Part shown: positions 34,101 to 46,100 of the stretch, piece after piece
How the letters are laid out: each line of letters starts with the position of its first letter
Position numbering within the stretch: position 1 is the stretch's first letter
DNA from: Strigops habroptila
Taxonomy: Eukaryota; Chordata; Aves; Psittaciformes; Psittacidae
Assembly (NCBI RefSeq): GCF_004027225.2
Contig: NC_044277.2
Span: 98,019,552-98,083,551, forward strand
Reading direction: 5' to 3'
Length of the DNA stretch: 64,000 nt
Program-made: the position numbers and the translations under genes
The notes under the pieces: model-generated
What the model was told of the DNA's origin: nothing
The model's database searches: none
Seen by the model: the letters and a program-made list of their open reading frames with translations, nothing else

Positions 34101-37100
34101 CCGAATTGATGCAGTTACCAGTAATAAGGGGGATATCAGAGCTGAGTGGTGTGATTGCCTCTGAGAGCAAAATTAAATTTGCCATGCTGCCGGTTCTTAT
34201 ATTTGTTTATCGTGCTCTCTGTACAGGCAGAATACTAAAGGGAGAAAAAGGAAAACAGGCTTAATTTTACAGGTGTCGTAATTGAAAAGTAATTTCAAAG
34301 CCCGCCTTGCTGTTTGCCCTGTGCCCTCCAGGAGGGTTTCTAGGCTGCTGTTTGCTTTCTGTCATTTCCAGAGAGGCCAAGGCCTAACAGATCAACTTCT
34401 CCTTTCAGAATAAGGACAGCGGCGAATGTGAGAACAAGCGTCCCAGAGAAGATGACGAAGAGGAGGCCGTCAAGCACAAGTAATTATTTATTTATTCCCA
34501 CTTGTCTCTCTTGTATGTATAGTTCAGGCACTACTCTCGTGTTGGCTAATTAGGATCTTTCCTTGGCTTCTAACACATGATTTATTTTTGGTTTGAAGTG
34601 TCAATTTGATCTCATAGTTGTGGAAATTATCTGAGATGGGGGCATAAAGAGGAAAAGCCTGGGGCTGTCCTGCAGTGTTCTTGCGGGTAGCAAGGAAAGG
34701 TGTTGCCATCAGAGATGTCTGGTGCATTTAGGCTGTCTTGAATTCGCCAGCCATTGCTGTACCTCTGTCCCCTGCACGTGTGTTTTTTTAAGTGTGGAGG
34801 TTATTATTTTCCATGAACAGAGGCCCACAGGGTACACGTGGCTGTTTAACTGTGCCCCACCGCTGTTCTGTCTCGTCACCGGAAAATATGAGCACAAAAC
34901 TAACCGAGGCACAGTGTAGCTCCTGGCAGGACCAGCTGACTGTGCACTTGGTTTCCTGCCAGTAAAAACGCCGTCAGGTCTCCTTTGGAGACGATGGGGG
35001 GTAAAGTTGGGTTTGAAGATGTGGGACATGACCTTTTCTCATCGTTTTACTGCTAGAAACCTCCTCTGTGGGAGGTGTGCAGCAGAGATGCTGCTGTGGA
35101 TGAGCACATGTGCTCTGCTGAGAAAGTGGAGCAAAATTCTTGCTGCTTTTGGGGAATAACTGCATAAAAAGGATTGTGGCCAGCAGGTTGAGGGAGGGGG
35201 TTGCCCCCCTCTACTCTGCCCTTGTAGGACCTCCCCACAGGCCTGCGTCTAGCTCCGGCGCCACCAGCATATGAAGGATGTGGAGGTGTTGCAGGGAGTC
35301 CAGAGGAGGCCACAAAGATGCTCCGAGGGCTGGAGCACCTCTGCTATGGAGACAGTTCGAGTGAGCTGGGCTTGTTCAGCCTGGAGAAGAGAAGGCTCCA
35401 GGGAGACCTCAGAGCAGCTTCCAGTGCCTAAAGGGGCTGGCAAGAAATCTGGGGAGGGGCTTTTGACAAGGGCAGGTAGGGACAGGACAAGGGGGAATGG
35501 CTTTAAACTGACAGAGGGGAGATTTATATGAGATCTGAGGCAGAAGTTCTTCCCTATGAGGGTGGTGAGTCCCTGGCACAGGTTGCCCACAGAAGCTGTG
35601 GCTGCCCCATCCCTGGCAGTGTTCAAGGCCAGGTTGGACGGGGCTTGGAGCACCTGCTGTAGTGGAAGGTGTCCCTGCCTGTGGCAGGGGGTTGGAACTG
35701 GATGAGCTTTAAGGTCCCTTCCAACCTAAACCATTCTAGGATTATATGATATCTTCTGGCGGAAAATACATCCTTTCTTTATAACAGTCCACCCAGATTT
35801 GGTGCTGGGAGTGCTTCTTGAGAACCATCACTTAGACTGAACTTGGTTCGTAGGCACTGTGTTTGAGTTTTGTGCCAGAAGAGGCATGAGGTTTGGGCTG
35901 AAGCTGAAACAGGAGCTAGCGATCATGGAAATGATGATGAATAATGAATAAACAGCTCTTGCTTTTCAGTCCTGCCACTTGATACACTGCGTATTGAGGT
36001 GATGCAGCATGCAGTGGCCGACTGGCAAGATGCATCAGGCCTGGGCTGTCTTTACCACTCGATGAACTGGCATTGTTAGGCTAACAGCAATGCACTGCTG
36101 CTCTGAAACTGAAAGTATTAATTGATCCTCTAAATCTCTGAAAATAATCTGGTTTTCTACCCTGACTGACTTCCAGGATGGGCATTGATACTTTTTATCC
36201 ACTGCTGGAGCATATCAGAAGTTATATGGTTTCTTACTGAGTCTTCAGCATCACTGCTGTCAAGTTGGTAAATCACTTTTTCCACGAGCACTTGTTTGTG
36301 AGCTCTCATCTCATGGCAGGTTCAGCAAAAAGCCTTCCCCTGCCTGAGGGTGATGCCCTTGAAACTTCACCAGGGTGGTATGTAAAGAGCAGAGGTGTTG
36401 AGTAGGAGCTCCCATCTCCAGCCAGCTCTGTACTGATGCATGAAACTCCCCACAGATATGGGCCAGGGCTTCTCCTGGAGTACATGGGAGTGGTGCCTTT
36501 GGGAGGCAGCTTTTGAGGCAAAAAGTCTGCTTTCCAGATTGATTTTCCTGCAGGAGTCTGTAGCTCTTTGTCCATTTATCCAACTACAGCGTGTTCTGTT
36601 GGGATCCAAACCTAACTTTGCAAGGCAAATTAGAGTAAGATCTGCTCTGCAGGAAATGTTTGAATCACAAATTTGGCTGAGATGAATCTTAGCTTTTGCT
36701 TCACTTGTTGAATGTCCTTTTTCTGTTGCCGGAATTGGATCTGTGTTAAGATCTAGAAATAATATTTTTATTTCTCAATAGTGTATCTGAACTTTCTGAG
36801 CCCTTTGAAAAAGGGAACTGCTTTGCACTAATGCCCTGCTGGCTGGTGGCAGAAGGTGGGCAGGGCTAATCTGCTGGCATTTACCCTGAATTTGGGAAAT
36901 GAGGGGTCCTGGTAGTTGAAATCTGCCTTCCCTGCAAACCACTTGCACCTAAACAAGTGCCTCAATAGCTGTGCTGCTTTCTCAAGCTGAAAACCACCAC
37001 GAGCAGCACGTGGGGAGGGGAAATCTAGTGGTTCAATAAATAATCCTGTGGCCTGTGTGCAGGGTTTAGGTGCACTGCCTGCCCGGAAAGGCAAACAGCA

Positions 37101-40100
37101 GCCCGGGGCTTTTGCTGCAGGCTGGTTCCTCTTGCGTCCCTGCAGCTGCACCTTCTGCACCAGCCTGAGACTGTCCTTTATTCCCTATACAAAGGACAGA
37201 ACTGCTGGGCGCTGCCTTCACTAATACTTTCTCGCTGCCTACGGGGCGACACGCTTGTTGGCAGCTTCCTGTTTTGTTTTCTTTTCTGCTTGACTCAAAT
37301 ATCCCCATCCCCCTCACCCCCTTTTTCTTCTTTTCTTTTTTTTCTTCCTTGTTTTTATCTTTCTTGCTGCAAGCCACCACCACAGGAACAAGTGCTGACG
37401 AAGCCCCTTGCGAAAACCTCGCAGCAGTTTCAGCTCAGGCTATCTCTGATCTGAGCTCTTGGGCGAGTTTGTATCTTTGTAATTGCGAAGAGCTGGGGTT
37501 ATTTATGTTTTTGTAACCAGTTATGCTGTAGCCCACTGACCAGGAAACACCTTCCGCCGTGGCGCAGCCTGCGATCTGCCTTTGTAAGGAACAGGGTGTG
37601 GGTGGACTTCGGCCCTTCCGCCCGTTCCCGCAGGGAAAAGCAGTCTGTTTGGGACTCCGGGATCTGCAAGGCGAGCTCTGCACAAAGCCACGGCTGGCTG
37701 GAGTCTGGCACTGCTGCCCCACAGAGAGCAGAGATGCGTTGGGCTGTAGTTCTGCAAGCAGAGCTTGTCAGGGATGTTAAAAGTGTTAATAAAAGTCCAA
37801 GGTAGGGCTTGGGGGGGGGGGGGAATAATCTTCACCTCTTCAACTTAACTAAGAAATTAAGCTTCAGTGAGCTGCTGCTAATCAGCTGCTGGTGTTTCAG
37901 CACTTAGTCATCCTGTAAAATTACAGCTCTGTGCTGTGCTGCTTGCAGAGATGAATTTCTGGGAGGAGCTGGGGGAGGCAAGGTTGGGAAACGAGATCTC
38001 TCCCCTCTCATGGGAAGAATGTCATGAGGCAGGTCAAACCCACTTTTTTTTTATCTGCTCAAAAAAATACAGTGGTGAGTCTGCTCAGTGTTTGCTTTAG
38101 CTTGGCAGGATGGCAAGGCAGTGGCAAGGATAACTGCTGTGTGGACATGCTTCCTTACATCCTGGAGTGTGGAGAGCTTAATGAAGAGTTTAACAATAAT
38201 AAATAGAATTAAATCAAATATGGGAGACAGCAGTGTTTGCAGGTAGGCTGGGTTTCGTACATGTGGCATATCTGATCGACATCTGCGTGGACAGCTAAAC
38301 CTGTTACCAATAGCAGTGTGTCCTGATGGACACTGCAGTGTGTCAGGCTCCATTCCCACTCTGCATCTCCAGGGGCCACCAGGACCATGTTCCCTTTGCT
38401 GGAGAAGTGTTCAGCACACAGCAGGAGGAGGTGGGCATGGGCACGGCTGTGTAGCGTTGCACCTTTTGCTCAGTGCTGCAGAAGGGAGAACAGGAGTTTG
38501 TACGGTTGAATTCACCTTCCTGGAGAGACACAGGAGCTGGCAGGATCTTGGCTCCATCCTGAAGATGCTTGTCTGAATTTTGATGCAGCACAGAGCCCTT
38601 CTCTCCTCCAGAGCTGTGAGGATGCTGAGGACTTTCCCTCTCATTACGGCTGTGCCTGTCTCTCTCTGGAGGAGATACCTGGGACATGACTTGCTTTTAC
38701 AGGGAGGGCCCCGTGGAGCTTCAGCTCGTCCAAAGCCTGGCTGCACCCTCCTGACAGAGGCTGTTGCTGTGTTCAATGGGTGCCCAGTGATTCTGGCTTT
38801 GCCTTGGACAGGCTGGGTGTCCCTCTGCCTGTTCCCCAGCAGCAGGGTGCAAGAGTGAGCACCCAAAGGTGAAAACTTTGTCCTTCCTACCCAACAATTG
38901 GCTATGAGCTCCCAGCATCTTCCCAGCAGTCCACTCTTCTTCAGTAGTCATTTCTGGGAACCCATCCTCCAGCATTTTGGGGTTGATTTTTTTGGGGCTT
39001 AAACCTCCATCTGACCTGCCTGCAGGAGAGCTCTTGGCATGCTGGCAAAGCTGCGCATAACCCTGGGCTTAACTGAAGCATCTGTTTGCTGACAGACCTT
39101 GTGCTGCCTCTGTGCTGAGACAGTGGATCTGAACATGGTTATTGAAGTGCAGGGCTGCAACAAAGTTGTGCTTGGTCCTGTTTTGAGGCCGGCTAGGGAG
39201 ACGTGGAGGTCCTGTGGTCAACTAGGTGTTACTAAGGTACCTTCAGGGCTTCTTTTTGGCTTGAGCCTCAAGAGTAGCAGATCGTTTCTGACCCACCACC
39301 AGCTGAAGAAGCTGGAGAAACCCTGTAAGAGCATGGGCAAAGTATGCTCTTGTGCCAGCATGTGAAGGAGCATAGCTGGGTGCTGCAGGTAGTTTGCATA
39401 TAGAATTATAGGATTGTTTAGGTTGGAAAAGATCTTTAAGATCATTGAGTCCAGCTGTTAACCAAGCACTGCCAAGTCCACCACTAAACCATGTCCCCAA
39501 GTGCCACATCTACACATCTTTTAAATTCCTCCAGGGATGGTGACTCCACCACTCCCTGGGCAGCCTGTTCCAGTGCTTGACAACCCTTTTGATGAAGAAA
39601 TTTTTCCTTATATCCAGTCTAAACCTCCCCTGGTGCAACTTGAGGCCATTTCCTCTTGTCCTATAGCCTGCATCCCGCGCTGCAGATCAAGTGTGGGTTT
39701 TGTCCTGATTGTATTTACTGGTTTTAAAGCAGACACAAGTTGCTTGTGTCTGCTTTGAATGTGCTCAGCTGCCTGGAAAAGCAGCATAGGAGGCCAGACA
39801 GCCTTGTGGCACCTGCCTGCACCTGAAGAGTTTCCCTTGCAGCTTCACTCAGGGATATGTCTCTTCCCATCTGTGCTCCCTCAAGAAGCACGTCCTGAGA
39901 AACCAGCTGCCTCGACAAGTTTTTGGGGCTCATGGTGTTAATAGAGGCCTTTTCTTCTTTGGCATTCCTCGAGTGCCTTTTGGCAGCTTGGGGAGGAGGA
40001 TGTGCTCTGACATGCTCAGCTATTTGAGCAGGAACAGTGCTCTCCCAGTGAAAAGAGATTGCTCCTCGGAGGGCGCTCCTGCTGGGTCTCTGCCTCTGCT

Positions 40101-43100
40101 TGTTGCTTGCTCCTTTTCTGCTTTGGGTGAGGAATCTAGGAAGGAAAGCAATAACTTTGTCCTCTCGATCAAACAACAGCTCTGGACCTCGCTATAGGAG
40201 AGGTCTCCATTCTACTGCAAGGGTAGAGCCTTGACTAACGTGGTAACATGGTGTGTGTTTGGGACGTGAAAGTCATTTCTTGATTTTCAAGTTGGAGCAG
40301 ATGCAGATTGTCTCTGTGTGTATCTTGGTTGCTGGAAAAGTCACTGTGCACAACAAGGCACCCTGGAGATGGATGGACCTTGCTTTCAAGCCAGCCCAGC
40401 TGTAGGGAAGCCTCCAGAAAGGCCGTGGCAGAAGGCTGCACCCAGATATCAAAGCTGCCTGCAAGGGGACCAGCTGGATAGAAAGCAAAGTGCAAGAAAA
40501 AAAAAAAAGGGAGATTGTGAAATACCTTAAGGGGGCTGACAAGCAAGCTGGAGAGGGACTTTATACAGGGGCATGTAGTGACAAGAGAAGGGGGAATGGC
40601 TTTAAACTGACAGAGGGGAGATTTAGGTGAGGTCTGAGGCCGAAGTTCTTCCCTGTGAGGGTGGTGAGGCCCTGGCACAGGTTGCCCAGAGAAGCTGTGG
40701 CTGCCCCATCCCTGGCAGTGTTCAAGGCCAGGTTGGACACAGGGGCTTGGAGCAACCTGCTCTAGTGGAAGGTGTCCCTGCCCATGGCAGGGGGTTGGAA
40801 CTGGATGAGCTTTTTAAGGTCCCTTCCAACCCACACCATTCTAGGATTCTATGAAATTGTCTGTGCCAGGAGTGATGGGTGTTGTATAGCAGGTCTCGCA
40901 GTGCCCCGAAGGGTGATGGTGCTGCAGAGTTCCCTCAGCACCCATTGGTGATCATGCAGCACCCAGTATGTACTAGATGACTTTGCAGAGAAGCGCAGCA
41001 GGTCAGGGAGGGTGTGACTGGGGAGGGCAAAGAAGGTATACAAATTCAAGCCTGAAATCTCTGTACAGATGCTCTTAATCTGGTTCTTTCCATGGGGTCT
41101 GAAGATAGTAGGAAAGAGTTTATGTGTGCCAGTCAGTTAAACTCACTATACAGTGAATTTTCCCTGGGGGAAAAAAAAAAGTTAGGAGACTTGTAGAAAA
41201 AGCTTGAAAATGACTTCTGCTATGTGGTTTGCAATTGGAAGCAGAAAAGGGAAGAGGCACTTTGAGAAGTGTGATACTGCTGAAGAGCATCTGAATGCTG
41301 CCCCAAGTGACATCTTTGCTGCATGGTCTCCAGGTATCCCCACGTCCCTGCTCCTTTCAGGTTCTTCAGTAGCTTGGCCAGAGTCCAGTGTGGGCTCCCT
41401 CCAGCTTGAGCCCCAAACCTCCTGGACTGCTGCAGAAGTCTCCTGCTTTGCTGTTCTTGATTGTCTGGCTGCCTTGTCCCTGCTCCTTCAAACCTTCTTG
41501 CCCTTACAGAGCACATGATGAAGCAGAGGAGAGTCCACCAAACAATGAAGCAGAGGAGAGTCCACCAAACCACTACTCTTTCAAGGATTTGAGAACTTTG
41601 TCATATCATCCTTTACATTTTTGGGTGTGGCTTCCCAGGACTACCCAGGAATAAGTGAATTTTGGAGATGCAGAGAAATAAAATGATATTCTTGTGCTCA
41701 TTCCTCTTAAAAGGACAATGTGGAAATGGTTGCCCAGGACATTTGGTTCCAAGCAAGTTGGAATAGCTGTCACAAAAATGGAAGGCTCTGAAAATCGGGC
41801 TCTGGAGCAGCTTGGGAAGGTCAAAGGGCAGAACATTCTCAAACCAGATGGTATTTCTCCAGGGTTTTGGAAAAGAAGTTGCCTGAAGTTGCTGAGATAG
41901 GGTTGAGTACACCCAATTTAGTCTTCCCTAAACTTCTTCCAATGATGGAATGGAAAGGCACTTCAAAAATAGTCATCTACGATCCTGGGTGTTAGAAACC
42001 ACTTAATTTTGATGATGCAGCAGGGGAAGCATCTTTTTCCCCTAGCTTCATCAGGTGCCTAGAGCTGGCACTGAGGAGCACAAGAGACATTTAAGCAGAG
42101 TGATGTGAAGGGCTTGAGAAAGATTGAAAGGTGAAGAGCCATGGAAGACACCTACCTCTGATCCTGGGCAGAGTAAGCAGGGTCTGCAGACGCTGCTGGA
42201 CTCTTGCCTTCTGCTAGTACCTGTCCTGCTGAGGTCTACTTGTGTCTTTCACCTTCAGAAGCACTAAGAAAACTGTACTGAGATGTCCTAGCCAGCTTTC
42301 CTTGGCCTCTGTCCTTATCCTCAGAGAGATAAAACCAGGAAGCTGCCCTTAAAGCAGTCTAGTCAGTGCAGGTGCTAGTGACAGTTTTCTGATAGTAACT
42401 ATGGGAGTGAGGATGCTGTGACACCTAATGAATTGCTGTTACAGGGTTTCTTGGCACACCCATTCCCTGGGCTCCTGACGCAAGGACAACAGTGTGTGGG
42501 CTCTTCACCAGGCAGCTTAGAAAGATCCATTCGTCAATTGAGAAACTATTTGCTCCATAAAGCCCTTGGGGCTGGAGGAGTAAAGCAAAAAACAACCTGG
42601 CAGGAAGCTTTCGAGTGTCCTGTGTTTTGCATCGAGATAGCTCTTTGCATTCTGTGCATACCCTGCATGCTGTGCTGTTTCCAACCTGCCTGCTTCAAAG
42701 AAAACTTAAGATCTCCTCTTTTTTCCCCCAGCAAGGAGCTCCAGGCCTGCGTGGAAATTGGATTTGAGGCATTCCTGATCCAAAACACGGAACATGTCAC
42801 CCCTGACAGGCCTTTAGGAGATGCTGGAAGGCTGTGTCCATAGCTTCCCTCTGTAATTGCTGCAGCTGCCCATACCCTCCTGCGGTCCTAGAAGCTTCTT
42901 GCACAGACCTGCCCTCACCACCAGTTGTAAGGGTATAACCACCTCCATCGCTAGCTGGCCTGCCTTGTTTGGGCTGCAGTGGGCTGGGAAACACTCCACA
43001 AGGTGCTCAAGGAATAGGAGATCGTCTGGGTTGGGCACATCCTCCATCTCTTGCAAGGAGATGGTGGTAAAATCTGCTGATTGACCATGCATGAACTCGA

Positions 43101-46100
43101 TTTCACCCTAAAGCCAAATGGGTCAAACCCAGCTCTTCTCTGGATGCTCACCCCTTCCCGATGAGTGTGTTAGTGCCAGTGCTTCGCCACAATGTGCCTT
43201 CCATCCTCAGGAGCTGTTCTCCCTAACCTGGCTCCTATGTTCCCGTTCTGCCGCAGAGCCTGATGTTAATTGTGGTGTTATTTTTGTTTTCATGGGAACT
43301 CGGATAATTGATCACTTGTGAAGTGCACCGGCTGTCTTCCTGGAACACAGTGCTAGAGGAACCGCTGGTACCTGAACTTTATTTAACCCACCTCTGCAGA
43401 AGATCAGCAACTTCTAAATATATATTTAACCCTTGCCTGCCTTTCAGGTTACTCAGGATAGCACCGCCCTGCTCCTCATCTCTCTCTTTGCAGCCTCCCG
43501 TGCACAGAAGAAGGGGGAGACAGCGTGAATGTGACATTGCTGTTAAGTCCCTGAGCCCCCCAAGGAGGCAGCTGTGGGGATCGCTGGGCACCAAGAATTA
43601 CCAGAGGCAGGTGCAAGAGCTGCTCTCGCCTCACCCAGTTAATTAAAAGGATCAGTTTTTGTTTGTTTTCTCCCAGTGCTCACAGTTTAAACCCAGCACA
43701 TGGGTTTAATAAGGAGCTGAAAACACTGGTGCCAGGTGCGGGGGGATCTGGGTGCAGCTTTACAGCCCTTCTCCTCTTCATCACTGCACATCAGCTGCTT
43801 CCCCTTCTGCTGGGCCCATGCCACCACTCATCCCCACCTGTGGTACAACCTGCCAAGTTGTGCATTGTGGTTTTATTTTCTTTAATCTTGTGGGCAAACC
43901 TCCAGTGAGCATGAGCAGTGCTGGACTGTAAGGCTTTTGTTTGCAAGCTGAGGTGGGGCTTTCTGGGTGGGAAGAGTGTTGGGGAGCAGGTTTAAACTCC
44001 CAATTCCTCTTCCTTGTGTGATCTCCAAGTGGTGCCAAAGCCCTGCAATAACGTAATGAAGGGCTGGACACCCTTCTTGTAGTAGGAACCAGACCTCCAG
44101 CATGTGTGCCCCTTGAAATGTGGGATCTGGGAGCTTCTGCTGCAGACAGAGGATCTCAGCTCTCTGCTGGTTTGGCTGTGTTGGAGCAGTCACAGCTCCC
44201 GCTGCATGTGCAGAATCATAGAATCACAGAATGGTTTGGGTTGGGACCTTAAAGATCACCTAGTTCCAACCCCCTTCCACAGGCAGGAACACCTAATGAT
44301 TTTAAAATATTGCTTGTCAAGATGTAATGGCAACACTTTGCTGGACCAAAAGAAACAGCTTGTTTAGCTCATAACTCTCTTGGTTTAGGTTATCTGACCC
44401 TAGGGATTCTGTATTTGGCTCCCTTTCAGCTGCAAATAAATCCTTCTAAATGTAGTAAGCTAAGGAGACCAGAAAGTTTGGGAGATGTTGAAAGTTTGTG
44501 TTCTGCAGAGTCTACCACTTTCACAGATAAATCCTCTCCAGTGCGCGTGAGCCAGCCTGTAGTCAGATGTGAGACATCACAGCCTGATGTCCCATTGCCT
44601 CCTGAATGAAGTAACTGCTCCTCTTTCTCTCCCAGCTTCCCAGGTTAGGAACAGAATCTTGCTAATTGAAGATTGTAAAATCACAGAATAATGGTGATTT
44701 CTGTGTGCCTGGAGAGGGCATCTCCTTCTGAAAAAAATAATTGCTTGATCCTCCAAGATCAGCCTTCCTAAAAAGAACTGCCTTTCTGGCTAGGAATTAA
44801 TGGTGATAAGCACAGGTTAACTTAATAAATCCGTTCTCCCAGGGCATGTGTGTCTAAAAATACACGTGAAATCATGCACAGCAGCTTGTCTTCATGGGAT
44901 GATGATGCTCTTGGCTTGGGGGAGTTATTGCAGCTACATGCTGATCTCTCCTGTGTTTCTTTTGAGCATCTTTTCTCTCAGTGCTGGGGAAAGGTGTTCC
45001 TGTTTCATGGTGTTGCATTGACGTAAAAGCTCGGGGGACCTGGGCTTGGTGGCACGAGAAATGTCTGCAAGTCTTCTAATCTGCCTGGGCTCTGTGTTCT
45101 AGTCTGCTGGTTGCATTTATCTTGCTGAGCTCTAACCATGTCTTCCCACCACCTCCGTGGCACCAGCCATGGTGTGGGTCAGACTCTTGCAAATAGATTC
45201 AGCTGCTGGATAGAAGATGTGATGGCATGGGAAGGGTAGGACCTTCCTGTTATGCTCCAGGAACCTCCAAGTTTGTTTGGTTTTTGTGCTTGCCAGATAT
45301 GCGTGGCCATTTGACTGCTGACCTTCCTTTTCTCACCTCTCTTGGACTGTAGCTTCTTCACCTTTTGTCGCTCTTGGCTTTGACTGTAAGCCTTTGGGTT
45401 GGGTTCTCTCTCACTTGCTTTTCCATCAGTAAACTCTAGCAGGGGGATGTTCCCAGGTATCAGCTATTTGCTGGGAGGAAAAATGGTAATACCGAACGGT
45501 TGATTTTCCTGCCTGATCAAAGCGCCTTCTGCTGTGTTTGCATCGGGGCTCTCTGCATCCTCCTCTGCAGCGACACAACTGCCCTCATCACTGCTGAAGG
45601 CTCTGCTGACAGCTGGGGCAGGAGCATTGCTGGGCAGCAAGTGCCTCAGTTTCTCTTTAAACTGATTGGACTCATCGACAGTGTTAAATGAATTTAATCT
45701 ATGTAATTTGCCCTGTGGGTTAGTGTACTGTTATATAAATCCAGCAGCCTGTGGAGTGTGGTGTAGGAATGTGTAAGCAGCTGGCGGTGGGATGGGGTCC
45801 TCTGAGCTAGGTTCTCGGGGCTCTAGTTTTGGAAATGCCTCTGTTTGAAGCTTGCAGGTTTTGACCTCGGGGAGGAATCGGCTTGGGAGCTAGCGTGGCT
45901 GAGGTTGTCTAATGGTTGTCCATTTGAGGCCCAAATTATTTGGAGAAGTGTAAAAAGAACTTGAATAGGGGGAGAATTAACATCTGAGTATCAGGGAGGT
46001 GTGTGCCCTGACTTTGAGCTCTTCTGGAGGGACGTGAAAGGATGGGTGAACATAGAATCGTAAAATCCGAGAGTGGACTCTCAAAGCTCATCCAGTTCCA

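Noticed and set aside
42418..42843. 141-codon plus-strand frame in CCDC12 intron 2
   Set aside because: No homology recognised and a competing minus-strand frame (42546-42800). Length is within chance for 64 kb.
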